Made by a program: the position numbers and the translations under genes | Shown here: positions 31,032 to 40,113 of the stretch, piece by piece | Numbering within the stretch: position 1 is the first letter of the stretch | How the letters are laid out: each line of letters starts with the position of its first letter | The notes under the pieces: generated by a model | Database searches by the model: none | What the model was told of the DNA's origin: nothing | The model's input: the letters and a program-made list of their open reading frames with translations, nothing else | Assembly (NCBI GenBank): GCA_021783695.1 | Contig: JAJXTO010000008.1 | Location: 1 to 64,000, forward strand | Direction of reading: 5' to 3' | DNA length: 64,000 nt | DNA from: Pseudomonadota bacterium | Lineage (GTDB): Bacteria > Pseudomonadota > Gammaproteobacteria > Burkholderiales > Burkholderiaceae_C

Positions 31032-32390
31032 ATGCGGAATCGCGTCTGGATTGCGCTGGCCTTGGCCAGTGCCCTGGGTTTGGCTGGTTGCGGCGGCGGA
31101 GGCGGCAACCCCACTCCACCCACGCTGGCAACAGTCAGCAGCGTGAATGCGGCCAGCACGGCGCCGACGACGCCGCCAAGCGGGGGGTTCAAGCAGGTGG
31201 TGGCGTTTGGTGACAGTTTGTCGGATGACGGCGCCTACACCCTGGCTGCGTTAAGCGTCTACGGCCCTGGCACGACGGAAAACATTAGCTTCGCTGGCCT
31301 GCCCTATCGCGCTGGCGGTCAATTCACGGTCAATGGCGCGCCATCTGGCAACTGGACCGGGGTGCTTGCCAAGAGCCTGAACCTCGGCTTGACGCCGAAC
31401 CTGATTGGATATGGCACGACAGCCGGCGTGATGTACCTCGGTGCGAGCGGCCCAACGGCCACTCCGGCGTTCTGCGCCTTCAGCGCACCCGTTTCCTCCG
31501 GACAAGCCAACTGCACCAACTTCGCGCAGGGCGGCTCCATGGTGAGCAACGCCAATGGCATCGGCCACAGCACTGGCGCGCTCACCCTGCCGGTGACGGC
31601 GCAGGTGCAGAACTATCTGATGCAGTTTGGCGGCAGTTTCAACAGCAATCAACTGGTCACGGTGCTGGCGGGCAATAATGACATCTTCACGGCCTTGGGC
31701 ACGGTGAGTGCAAGCGTCACACAGGCTGTCACGCAGGCCGTCACGAGCGCATTGCAGCAAAATCCCAACCTGACGCAGGCACAGATCGCAGCCATTCAGG
31801 CGACGGTGCAGCACGATGCCACCTCGCAGGCCGTGGCAGTGGCACAAGCGACCGTGGCGAAAGCTGCGGACGATTTGTCTGCGCAAGTCAGCCTGATCAG
31901 CAGCAAGGGCGCGAAGTATGTGATGGTCTACACCCTGCCAGACTCGTCCCAGACGCCGTTTGGCCGTGGCTTGCCCTATACCGGCGCCACGCCGCCACAG
32001 GCGCCGCCAGCCGGTTATGTGTGCGACAACACGGTGACCACGACACCGTGCTACCTGTTGTCGAACCTGGTGCAGGTGTTCAACCAGCGCCTGCTCAACG
32101 ATCTGCAAGGTCAGCCCGTCAAGGTGCTCGATGGCTACAGCCTGCTCAATCAAGAGATCGCCAATCCGACGCAGTTTGGTTTCACCAACGTGACCACCCC
32201 GTGGTGTAACCCGGCGACCACGAGTTCTTTGCTTTGTAATGTGAATACGCCCTATACCGCAGCCGGTGCGACTACGGCCAACCTCGGTTCCTGGCTGTTT
32301 GCCGATACGGTTCATCCCACTCCCGCTGGCTACCAGATCATCGCCAATACCACCCTGCAGTCCATGAAGGGCTTTGGCTGGGTGCAATAA
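31032..32390 (+). CDS. SGNH/GDSL hydrolase family lipoprotein
   Basis: Lipobox GLAGCGGG; VVAFGDSLSDDGAYT; C-terminal FADTVHPTPAGYQIIA catalytic Asp/His. Confidence 0.87.
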   Translation: MRNRVWIALALASALGLAGCGGGGGNPTPPTLATVSSVNAASTAPTTPPSGGFKQVVAFGDSLSDDGAYTLAALSVYGPGTTENISFAGLPYRAGGQFTVNGAPSGNWTGVLAKSLNLGLTPNLIGYGTTAGVMYLGASGPTATPAFCAFSAPVSSGQANCTNFAQGGSMVSNANGIGHSTGALTLPVTAQVQNYLMQFGGSFNSNQLVTVLAGNNDIFTALGTVSASVTQAVTQAVTSALQQNPNLTQAQIAAIQATVQHDATSQAVAVAQATVAKAADDLSAQVSLISSKGAKYVMVYTLPDSSQTPFGRGLPYTGATPPQAPPAGYVCDNTVTTTPCYLLSNLVQVFNQRLLNDLQGQPVKVLDGYSLLNQEIANPTQFGFTNVTTPWCNPATTSSLLCNVNTPYTAAGATTANLGSWLFADTVHPTPAGYQIIANTTLQSMKGFGWVQ

Positions 32391-32426
32391 ACACCACAGC
32401 ACACATCAAACTTCCAAGGAGAATTC

Positions 32427-33158
32427 ATGATGCGTCATTTGCAATTCAATGCGGTGCGCGGCGCCTTGATGGCTGCGGGCTTGGTGGCTGGTGCGGTGTT
32501 TGCGCCGGCAGCCATGGCTGATGAGTCCGGGCCGCAAAACACCGTGTTCGTCGGTCTGGCCTATTTGCAGAACCATTCCAAATCTGCCGATCTGAGCGGC
32601 TACAACACCCCGCCCAATCTGAATCTGGATGTCGGCAATGCCACGACCCTGGGGCTGGTGTATGTGCGCAACCTCCCCGGGCCCTTCACGTTCGAATTGG
32701 TCCTGGGCTACCCGCCGCGTGTGCGTACCGATGCCGCCGGTTCGGGGTGGGGCGCACTGCGGGGCGTGGGGGTGACCGACGTGGATGTCTACTCCCCGAC
32801 GGCGTTCATCAACTATCACTTCTTCGGTGACCATGCCAAGTGGGATCCCTTCGTCGGCCTGGGGATCAACTACACCAAGTTCACCAACACCAAGGCCTTG
32901 CCGCCGCTGACCGCAGCGCAGGGGCCGACGCAGATCAACCTGTCCGATTCCTGGGGTGCTGCGGCGCACGTCGGCATGATCTACCGCTTCAATTCCAAGT
33001 GGTCGGTCGTGGGGACGGTGGCGATTGCGGATGTGCAGAGCAATCTGACGTCCACCTCGTACTCGCCGATCAACCCGTCGGTCATCACTTCGCAGGCCAA
33101 GACGCACATCAACTTCCACCCGGTGATCTACACCCTGGCGGTGGGCTATAGTTTTTAA
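32427..33158 (+). CDS. OmpW family outer membrane protein
   Basis: Signal peptide; NATTLGLVYVRNLPGPFTFELVLGYPPRV...NYHFFGDHAKWDPFVGLGINYTKF...terminal F. Confidence 0.87.
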   Translation: MMRHLQFNAVRGALMAAGLVAGAVFAPAAMADESGPQNTVFVGLAYLQNHSKSADLSGYNTPPNLNLDVGNATTLGLVYVRNLPGPFTFELVLGYPPRVRTDAAGSGWGALRGVGVTDVDVYSPTAFINYHFFGDHAKWDPFVGLGINYTKFTNTKALPPLTAAQGPTQINLSDSWGAAAHVGMIYRFNSKWSVVGTVAIADVQSNLTSTSYSPINPSVITSQAKTHINFHPVIYTLAVGYSF

Positions 33159-33177
33159 GCTGCATCCGTCACGACAC

Positions 33178-33202
33178 AAGGGAGCTTCGGCTCCCTTTTT
33201 TT
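33178..33202 (+). terminator. Rho-independent terminator after ompW-like gene
   Basis: AAGGGAGCTTCGGCTCCCTTTTTTT. Confidence 0.88.
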
Positions 33203-33224
33203 GGCTCGCAAGGGGGAGTGCAAT

Positions 33225-33240
33225 CTGTCTTTATATACAG
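33225..33240. promoter_or_regulatory. LexA/SOS box upstream of recA
   Basis: CTGTCTTTATATACAG fits CTGT-N8-ACAG exactly, 48 bp before recA start. Confidence 0.9.
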
Positions 33241-33287
33241 CTGTGCTACATTGCGCAGCAGTGCCATTCAGACTCAAGGACCGTGCC

Positions 33288-34349
33288 ATGGAACAGGGAA
33301 AATCCGCAGTGAATCCAGAAAAAGCCAAGGCGCTCGCCGCCGCGTTGTCGCAGATCGAAAAGCAGTTCGGCAAGGGCACCATCATGCGCATGGATGATGC
33401 CGAGGCGCAGCGCGACATCCAGGTCGTCTCCACGGGTTCGCTGGGCTTGGACATCGCGCTGGGCGTGGGTGGCCTGCCGCGCGGCCGGGTGGTGGAAATC
33501 TACGGGCCAGAGTCATCCGGCAAGACCACGCTCACCCTGCAGGTCATCGCTGAAATGCAGAAGCTCGGCGGCACCTGCGCCTTCATCGACGCCGAGCATG
33601 CGCTGGATGTGCAATACGCCTCCAAGCTGGGCGTCAACCTGCCCGATCTGCTGATCTCCCAGCCCGATACCGGCGAACAGGCGCTCGAAATTGTCGATGC
33701 GCTGGTGCGCTCGGGCTCGGTGGACATGATCGTGATCGACTCGGTGGCCGCGCTCACGCCCAAGGCCGAGATCGAGGGCGAAATGGGAGACTCGCTGCCG
33801 GGTCTGCAGGCCCGGCTCATGAGTCAGGCGCTGCGCAAGCTCACCGCCAATATCAAGCGCACCAACTGTCTGGTCATTTTCATCAACCAGATCCGCATGA
33901 AAATTGGCGTCATGTTCGGCAACCCCGAAACCACGACCGGTGGCAATGCGCTCAAGTTCTATTCTTCGGTCCGTCTGGACATCCGCCGCATCGGCGCCAT
34001 CAAGAAGGGCGAAGAAGTCATCGGTTCGGAAACCCGGGTCAAGGTGGTGAAAAACAAGGTGGCGCCGCCTTTCAAGCAGGCGGAATTCGACATCCTGTAT
34101 GGCGAGGGCGTGTCGCGCGAGGGGGAAATCGTCGACCTGGGCGTGCTGGCCAAACTGGTTGAAAAATCGGGTTCCTGGTATGCCTACAACGGCGAAAAAA
34201 TCGGCCAGGGCAAGGACAACGCACGCGAATTTCTCAAGTCCAATCCGGATGTCGCCCGTGAAATCGAAAACAAGATCCGCGCCAATCTCGGCGTGCCCGA
34301 GGCCAACGAAGCCATGGCCGCAAGCATGGCGGACGACGAGCAGGAATAA
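33288..34349 (+). CDS. recA: Recombinase RecA
   Basis: [64 protein letters not shown]. Confidence 0.99.
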   Translation: MEQGKSAVNPEKAKALAAALSQIEKQFGKGTIMRMDDAEAQRDIQVVSTGSLGLDIALGVGGLPRGRVVEIYGPESSGKTTLTLQVIAEMQKLGGTCAFIDAEHALDVQYASKLGVNLPDLLISQPDTGEQALEIVDALVRSGSVDMIVIDSVAALTPKAEIEGEMGDSLPGLQARLMSQALRKLTANIKRTNCLVIFINQIRMKIGVMFGNPETTTGGNALKFYSSVRLDIRRIGAIKKGEEVIGSETRVKVVKNKVAPPFKQAEFDILYGEGVSREGEIVDLGVLAKLVEKSGSWYAYNGEKIGQGKDNAREFLKSNPDVAREIENKIRANLGVPEANEAMAASMADDEQE

Positions 34350-34387
34350 GTCTCCGCTGGGGAAAAGTCACGCGGCCAAGATGCGCC

Positions 34388-34870
34388 ATGTCCCTGCCGC
34401 GTCCTCAGCCTTCCCTGCGCGCGCGCGCCGTGCGTTATCTGGCGCAGCGCGAGCACAGTCGGCTTGAACTGCGCCGCAAGTTGTCGCGCTACTGCGATGA
34501 GCCGGACGTGATTGACGCCCTGCTCGACGATCTGGAGCGGACCCATCTGCTCAGCGGAGAGCGGTTTGCCCTGTCCCTGATACACCGCCGCCAACAGCGC
34601 TATGGCAATCTGCGCATTGCGCAGGAGCTTGGCACCCACGGATTGGCCGCCGATGCCACGGCGGCGCCGTTGCAGGCTTTGAAGGACAGCGAGCTGGCGC
34701 GTGCGCAGGCCGCTTGGGCGCGTAAATTTCAGTCCTTGCCGCAAGATGCGAGCGAACGCGCGAGGCAGGCGCGGTTTCTTACGCAACGCGGTTTCAGCAG
34801 CGAAACTGTGCGCGCCGTGTTGCGCGGCGCCGGTGTGGATGAAGACGGCTCGGGTGACCCAGCCCCCTGA
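34388..34870 (+). CDS. recX: Regulatory protein RecX
   Basis: RAVRYLAQREHSRLELRRKLSRYCDEPDVIDALLDDLERTHLLSGERFA; immediately downstream of recA. Confidence 0.93.
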   Translation: MSLPRPQPSLRARAVRYLAQREHSRLELRRKLSRYCDEPDVIDALLDDLERTHLLSGERFALSLIHRRQQRYGNLRIAQELGTHGLAADATAAPLQALKDSELARAQAAWARKFQSLPQDASERARQARFLTQRGFSSETVRAVLRGAGVDEDGSGDPAP

Positions 34871-34983
34871 TGTGCTGCGCGGGGGGGGGGCAGTTCACTC
34901 GGAACGGCCGGACGGAATTGACTTGTTGCGGCGCAGCAGGCTGCTAAACTGAATCTTGCGCTCCATCAAAAAAACAGATTCCC

Positions 34984-35607
34984 ATGCGCGACTCTCCAGC
35001 CGATTCCACTTCGCCCGCCCGCCGTCTCGTCCATCGCCGCAGCATCAGCATCGAGTGCTATGCGCGGGAAGATGGTTTGTGGGATTTGCAGGCGGAACTG
35101 CGGGATGTGAAAACCCGCGACATCACCCTGTCCGAGCGCAACCGGCCCGCAGGCATTCCGGTGCACGACATGCTGCTGGTCGTCACCATCGACAACGCGC
35201 TGAACATCGTCGAGGCGCGTTCGCACACACTGTTCAGTCCCTACGCCACCTGCGGCGATCATGAGGACGCCTACCAAAAACTCGTCGGCCTCAACCTGCT
35301 GCGCGGCTTCCGTGCTGCGGTGCGCGAACGTCTGGGCGGCGTGCTCGGCTGCACGCATCTCACCGAGCTGACGCAAGTCCTGCCCACCGCGGCGATTCAG
35401 GGACTGGCCGGTCTGGCGACGATAGCCCTGCCGGTGGCCGAGTCCGAGCGCCCTGCGCAAATGCCGTTTCAACTCAACCGCTGCCATGCCTTGCGGCTCG
35501 ACGGTCCGGCGGTTGCCGAGTTTTATCCCCGTTGGGCGCAGCTTGCTGTGCCGCGACGCACCGAAGGCAAAATGCCGACACCAGAAATCGAGGACGAGAC
35601 ACCATGA
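34984..35607 (+). CDS. DUF2889 domain-containing protein
   Basis: [30 protein letters not shown]...[26 protein letters not shown]...[15 protein letters not shown]. Confidence 0.82.
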   Translation: MRDSPADSTSPARRLVHRRSISIECYAREDGLWDLQAELRDVKTRDITLSERNRPAGIPVHDMLLVVTIDNALNIVEARSHTLFSPYATCGDHEDAYQKLVGLNLLRGFRAAVRERLGGVLGCTHLTELTQVLPTAAIQGLAGLATIALPVAESERPAQMPFQLNRCHALRLDGPAVAEFYPRWAQLAVPRRTEGKMPTPEIEDETP

Positions 35608-36770
35608 AAATTCATGAATATCAGGCCAAACAATTGTTGCGCGAGCATGGGGTACCGGTGCCGCGGGGTACACCGGCGTTCACCGTTGACGAGGCGGTTG
35701 CCGCAGCACGGGCGCTTGGCGGGCCGGTGTGGGTGGTCAAGGCGCAGATTCATGCAGGGGGCCGCGGTAAGGGCGGTGGCGTGAAGTTGGCGCGCAGCTT
35801 GGAGGAGGTCAGGGAGCTCGCGGCACAGATTCTGGGCATGCAGCTCATGACGCATCAAACCGGGCCTGCCGGACAGAAAGTGCGCCGCCTGCTGATCGAG
35901 GACGGTGCCGACATCCGCAAGGAGTATTACGTCGCCGTGCTGACCGACCGGGCCACGCAGAAGGTTGCGGTGATGGCGTCCAGCGAAGGCGGCATGGATA
36001 TCGAGGAGGTGGCCGCCAAGACGCCGGAGAAAATCCTCAGGGTCTTCGTCGATCCCCTGATGGGTCTGCAGGACGCGCAGGGACTGGAATTGGCGGCGGG
36101 CATCGGCATCCCGCTGGCTTCGCAGGCCCAGGCGATCGACGTCTTCAAGCAGCTTTACCAGTGCTATATGGACACCGACGCCTCGCTGGTGGAAATCAAC
36201 CCGCTGATTCTGGAAGGAAACGGCGGCATCAAGGCGCTCGACGCCAAGTTCAATATCGACGACAACGCGCTGTTTCGTCACCCGGAGATCGTGGCGCTGC
36301 GCGATCTGGACGAGGAAGACCCAGCCGAAATCGAAGCGAGCAAATTCGATCTCGCCTACATTCAACTCGATGGCAATATCGGCTGCCTGGTCAATGGGGC
36401 CGGACTGGCGATGGCAACCATGGACACCATCAAGCTGTTCGGCGGCTCGCCGGCCAACTTCCTCGACGTGGGCGGCGGCGCCACCACGGAGAAGGTGACC
36501 GAGGCGTTCAAGATCATGCTGCACAACCCGCACGTCAAGGCGATACTGGTCAATATCTTCGGCGGCATCATGCGCTGCGACACCATTGCCGAGGGTGTGA
36601 TCGCCGCGTCGCGCACCGTGGGGCTGAGTGTGCCGCTGGTGGTGCGCATGAAGGGCACCAACGAAGACATCGGCCGCAGGATGCTGGCGGATTCCGGCCT
36701 GCCCATCATCAGCGCCAACACCATGGGCGAGGCGGCTCAGGCTGCGGTGCGCGCGGCGCAACCGGCCTGA
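35604..36770 (+). CDS. sucC: Succinate-CoA ligase (ADP-forming) beta subunit
   Basis: [57 protein letters not shown]. Confidence 0.97.
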   Translation: MKIHEYQAKQLLREHGVPVPRGTPAFTVDEAVAAARALGGPVWVVKAQIHAGGRGKGGGVKLARSLEEVRELAAQILGMQLMTHQTGPAGQKVRRLLIEDGADIRKEYYVAVLTDRATQKVAVMASSEGGMDIEEVAAKTPEKILRVFVDPLMGLQDAQGLELAAGIGIPLASQAQAIDVFKQLYQCYMDTDASLVEINPLILEGNGGIKALDAKFNIDDNALFRHPEIVALRDLDEEDPAEIEASKFDLAYIQLDGNIGCLVNGAGLAMATMDTIKLFGGSPANFLDVGGGATTEKVTEAFKIMLHNPHVKAILVNIFGGIMRCDTIAEGVIAASRTVGLSVPLVVRMKGTNEDIGRRMLADSGLPIISANTMGEAAQAAVRAAQPA

Positions 36771-36811
36771 TCTGCGCACGCCTGCGCCCACAATTCCGAC
36801 GAGGACATCAC

Positions 36812-37708
36812 ATGGCCATCCTGATCAATCAAGACACCAAAGTCATCACCCAGGGCATCACCGGCAAGACGGGGCAATTCCACACCCGCATGTGCCGCGA
36901 CTACGGAAACGGCAAAAACTGCTTTGTCGCCGGAGTCAACCCGAAGAAGGCCGGCGAAGATTTCGAGGGCATTCCCATCTACGGCACCGTGGCCGACGCC
37001 AAGGCGGCCACGGGGGCCACGGTTTCCGTCATCTATGTGCCGCCGGCCGGAGCGGCTGCCGCGATTTGGGAGGCGGTGGAGGCCGATCTCGATCTGGCCG
37101 TCTGCATCACCGAGGGCATTCCGGTCAAGGACATGCTGATGGTGCGCAGCCGCATGAAGGCCAAGGAGGCTGCGGGGGGCAAAAAAACCCTGCTGCTCGG
37201 GCCGAACTGCCCGGGCCTCATCACCCCGGACCAGATCAAGATCGGCATCATGCCGGGCCACATCCACCGCAAGGGGCGCATCGGCATTGTGTCGCGCTCG
37301 GGCACGCTGACCTATGAGGCCGTGGCGCAGGTCACCGAGTTGGGGCTCGGGCAGAGCGGCGCGGTGGGGATTGGCGGCGATCCGATCAACGGCCTGAAAC
37401 ATATCGACATCATGCGGGCCTTCAATGATGATCCCGACACGGATGCGGTCATCATGATCGGTGAAATCGGTGGCTCCGACGAGGCCGAGGCCGCGCTGTG
37501 GTGCAAGGCCCACATGAAAAAGCCGGTGGTGGGCTTCATCGCCGGTGTCACTGCGCCTGCAGGCAAACGCATGGGCCATGCCGGGGCGCTGATTTCCGGC
37601 GGGGCAGATACGGCTGAAGCCAAGCTGGCGGTGATGGAAGCATGCGGTTTCGCCGTCACGCGCAACCCCTCTGAAATGGGAAAATTGCTCATGCAGGTTT
37701 TGCGCTGA
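36812..37708 (+). CDS. sucD: Succinate-CoA ligase alpha subunit
   Basis: MAILINQDTKVITQGITGKTGQFHT; LLGPNCPGLITP; GRIGIVSRSGTLTYEAV; GHAGALISGG. Confidence 0.97.
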   Translation: MAILINQDTKVITQGITGKTGQFHTRMCRDYGNGKNCFVAGVNPKKAGEDFEGIPIYGTVADAKAATGATVSVIYVPPAGAAAAIWEAVEADLDLAVCITEGIPVKDMLMVRSRMKAKEAAGGKKTLLLGPNCPGLITPDQIKIGIMPGHIHRKGRIGIVSRSGTLTYEAVAQVTELGLGQSGAVGIGGDPINGLKHIDIMRAFNDDPDTDAVIMIGEIGGSDEAEAALWCKAHMKKPVVGFIAGVTAPAGKRMGHAGALISGGADTAEAKLAVMEACGFAVTRNPSEMGKLLMQVLR

Positions 37709-37803
37709 TGGGGCACTGCCGGGGCTGCTCCTGGTTACAAAAGATATGATGCGGCACCAGTCCCGATGGGACCGCACACAGAGCTTCCGGGGCAGCCATC
37801 GGT

Positions 37804-38514
37804 ATGGAACACTATCTCACCGTCGAGTTCTTGACGGCACTCGGTCAGATCGTCCTGATCGACATTCTTCTCGGCGGAGACAACGCGGTGGTCATTGCGC
37901 TGGCCACGCGCAAACTCCCCCCGCAGCAGCGCAGACTGGGCATTCTGTGGGGCACTGCGGGCGCCATTGGCCTGCGCGTCGTCCTCATCTTTTTCGCCCT
38001 CACGCTGCTGAAGCTGCCTTTCCTCAAGATTGTTGGCGCCTTGCTGTTGTTCTGGATTGGCATCAAGCTGCTGGCGCCGCAGGATGAAGAAGGCCACGGC
38101 GACGTGCAGGCTGCAGACAAACTCTGGGCGGCGGTCAAGACGGTCATCATTGCCGACTTTGTGATGAGCCTGGACAACGTCATCGCCATTGCCGGGGCGG
38201 CGCAGAATGCGGGCGAGCAACATTCCATGCTGCTGGTGGTGTTCGGTTTGCTGCTTAGCGTTCCCATCATCGTCTGGGGCAGCCAGTTGGTGATTCATCT
38301 GATGCAGCGCTTCCCGGCCATCATCACCCTGGGGGCGATGTTGCTGGGCTGGATCGCCGGTGGCCTGATCGTGACGGACCCCGCTGTGGAGCACTGGGTA
38401 GAGACCCTTCCGCTGGCGCAATATGCAGAAAAGATCGCCGGATTGGTGGGGGCGGTCGTTGTCTGGATTGCGGCGAAGCTGATCTATCGCCGCGTGCAGG
38501 TTTCCGCCACATGA
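37804..38514 (+). CDS. TerC family integral membrane protein
   Basis: LIDILLGGDNAVVIALATRKLPP and IIADFVMSLDNVIAIAGAAQ TerC acidic motifs. Confidence 0.92.
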   Translation: MEHYLTVEFLTALGQIVLIDILLGGDNAVVIALATRKLPPQQRRLGILWGTAGAIGLRVVLIFFALTLLKLPFLKIVGALLLFWIGIKLLAPQDEEGHGDVQAADKLWAAVKTVIIADFVMSLDNVIAIAGAAQNAGEQHSMLLVVFGLLLSVPIIVWGSQLVIHLMQRFPAIITLGAMLLGWIAGGLIVTDPAVEHWVETLPLAQYAEKIAGLVGAVVVWIAAKLIYRRVQVSAT

Positions 38515-38522
38515 GCGCAATC

Positions 38523-39302
38523 ATGGCCAAGTCACCGGGTTCGACGAACCCCCTGCAATACGAGATGCTCAGCCTGACCCACCCGGGCCGGGTGCGTGAG
38601 CACAATGAAGACGCAGTCGCCTTCGATGCGCTGGCGCAGGTGGCGGTACTGGCCGACGGTATGGGGGGCTACGCCGCAGGTGAGGTGGCCAGCGGCATGG
38701 CGACCGCGCAGATCTGCGCCCGCATCGCGCGCCTCAAGGCGGACTATCCCAAGGTGACCGCGCTCGACCTGTCCACGGAACTGCGGTTTGCCATCCGGCA
38801 TGTGAATGTAGAAATTCTGCGGGCTGCACGCGGCAATCCGCAGTTCTCGGGCATGGGGGCCACGCTGGTTGCGGTGGCGTTTACCGGCAACGTCGCGGTC
38901 GTTGCCCATGCGGGGGACTCCCGCATTTATCTGCTGCGGCAAAACCAGTTGCGCCTGCTCACGCACGATCACTCGGCCTTGCAGGAGCAGATCGACATGG
39001 GACTGATCCTGCCGGAAGACGTGGAAAAAATCGGCGGCAAGAATCTGGTCACCCGTGCCCTTGGGGTTGATGCCAAGCTCGAACCGGATGTGGCCATGCA
39101 TCCCATGATGGCGGGGGACATGTTGCTTCTGTGCTCGGATGGCTTGAACGATATGTTGTCTGATGCCAAAATCGAAGCCGTGTTGCGGCAATACACTGGA
39201 CATCCTTCTGCGGCTGCGCGTCAACTGGTGGATGATGCGAATGCGGCAGGTGGTCGCGACAACGTCTCTGTCATTCTTGTGCTGGTGCGCTCGCAAGCCT
39301 GA
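38523..39302 (+). CDS. PP2C-family serine/threonine phosphatase (Stp1-like)
   Basis: GRVREHNEDAV; VLADGMGGYAAGEVAS; VAHAGDSRIYLLR; LLLCSDGLNDML; AAGGRDNVSVILV; start could also be 38511. Confidence 0.92.
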   Translation: MAKSPGSTNPLQYEMLSLTHPGRVREHNEDAVAFDALAQVAVLADGMGGYAAGEVASGMATAQICARIARLKADYPKVTALDLSTELRFAIRHVNVEILRAARGNPQFSGMGATLVAVAFTGNVAVVAHAGDSRIYLLRQNQLRLLTHDHSALQEQIDMGLILPEDVEKIGGKNLVTRALGVDAKLEPDVAMHPMMAGDMLLLCSDGLNDMLSDAKIEAVLRQYTGHPSAAARQLVDDANAAGGRDNVSVILVLVRSQA

Positions 39303-39355
39303 TCTGTGTTCCTCTTTTCTTTGATCTGACTGTTTACTCAAACGGACTCCAAATC

Positions 39356-40027
39356 GTGGCCAAACTCGTGATCACCCTGGATGGCAAGGTTTTGAAAGAG
39401 GTCGTGCTCAGCAAAGACCGCACGACACTGGGGCGGCGTCCGTACAACGATGTGGTCATCGATAATCTTGCAGTCAGCGGAGAACATGCAGTTTTATTGC
39501 GAGATTCCGGGGCAGAGGGCGAGAGTTACACCATTCAGGACCTTGGCAGCACGAACGGCACCTACCTGAACGGTGCTCCCATCAAATCGAGCCCTTTTCG
39601 CGAGGGCGACACCGTCGATATTGGGAAATACAGCGTGCGTTTGTTGTCGGATACGCGGCAGACCACGTTTGGACCGTCGCGTTTTGGAGCGCAGACCGGA
39701 TTTGGAAATTCCCGGTTCGGAAATTCTGGCTTTACCGATTCACGCACCCGCGCCGCCGACGCGGATCGCAGCTACAAAATCAAGGTGCTCAGCGGCGACG
39801 CGGCCGGCCGGGAAATCATGCTCAGCAAGGAGCAGACCACCTTTGGCCAGCGCGGCATCCTGGTGGTGAGCGTGGTGCACAAGCCGCGTGGCTATGAACT
39901 GGTGCAGGTGGAGGGGGAAAAGCGCGCGCAGGTCAACGGCGTGTCCCTGGGGCTCATGCCGGTGGTGTTGCGCTCCGGCGACGTGATCAATCTCACAGGC
40001 ATTCAGCTGCAATTCCTGCAAATCTGA
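39356..40027 (+). CDS. FHA domain protein, apparently two FHA-like modules
   Basis: GTG start; TTLGRRPYNDVVIDNLAVSGEHAVL...DLGSTNGTYLNG; C-terminal ITLSKEQTTFGQRG-like half with VNGVSLG...LRSGDVINLTGIQLQFL. Confidence 0.87.
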   Translation: MAKLVITLDGKVLKEVVLSKDRTTLGRRPYNDVVIDNLAVSGEHAVLLRDSGAEGESYTIQDLGSTNGTYLNGAPIKSSPFREGDTVDIGKYSVRLLSDTRQTTFGPSRFGAQTGFGNSRFGNSGFTDSRTRAADADRSYKIKVLSGDAAGREIMLSKEQTTFGQRGILVVSVVHKPRGYELVQVEGEKRAQVNGVSLGLMPVVLRSGDVINLTGIQLQFLQI

Positions 40028-40047
40028 AGTCTGCTTCACCCAAAGTC

Positions 40048-40073
40048 AAACGCCCGCTTTCGCGGGCGTTTTT
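40048..40073. terminator. Terminator after FHA gene
   Basis: AAACGCCCGCTTTCGCGGGCGTTTTT. Confidence 0.87.
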
Positions 40074-40113
40074 GCCGGTGCGCCCGGGGCAGGGCGCGCG
40101 GCTTGCCGCTTGG

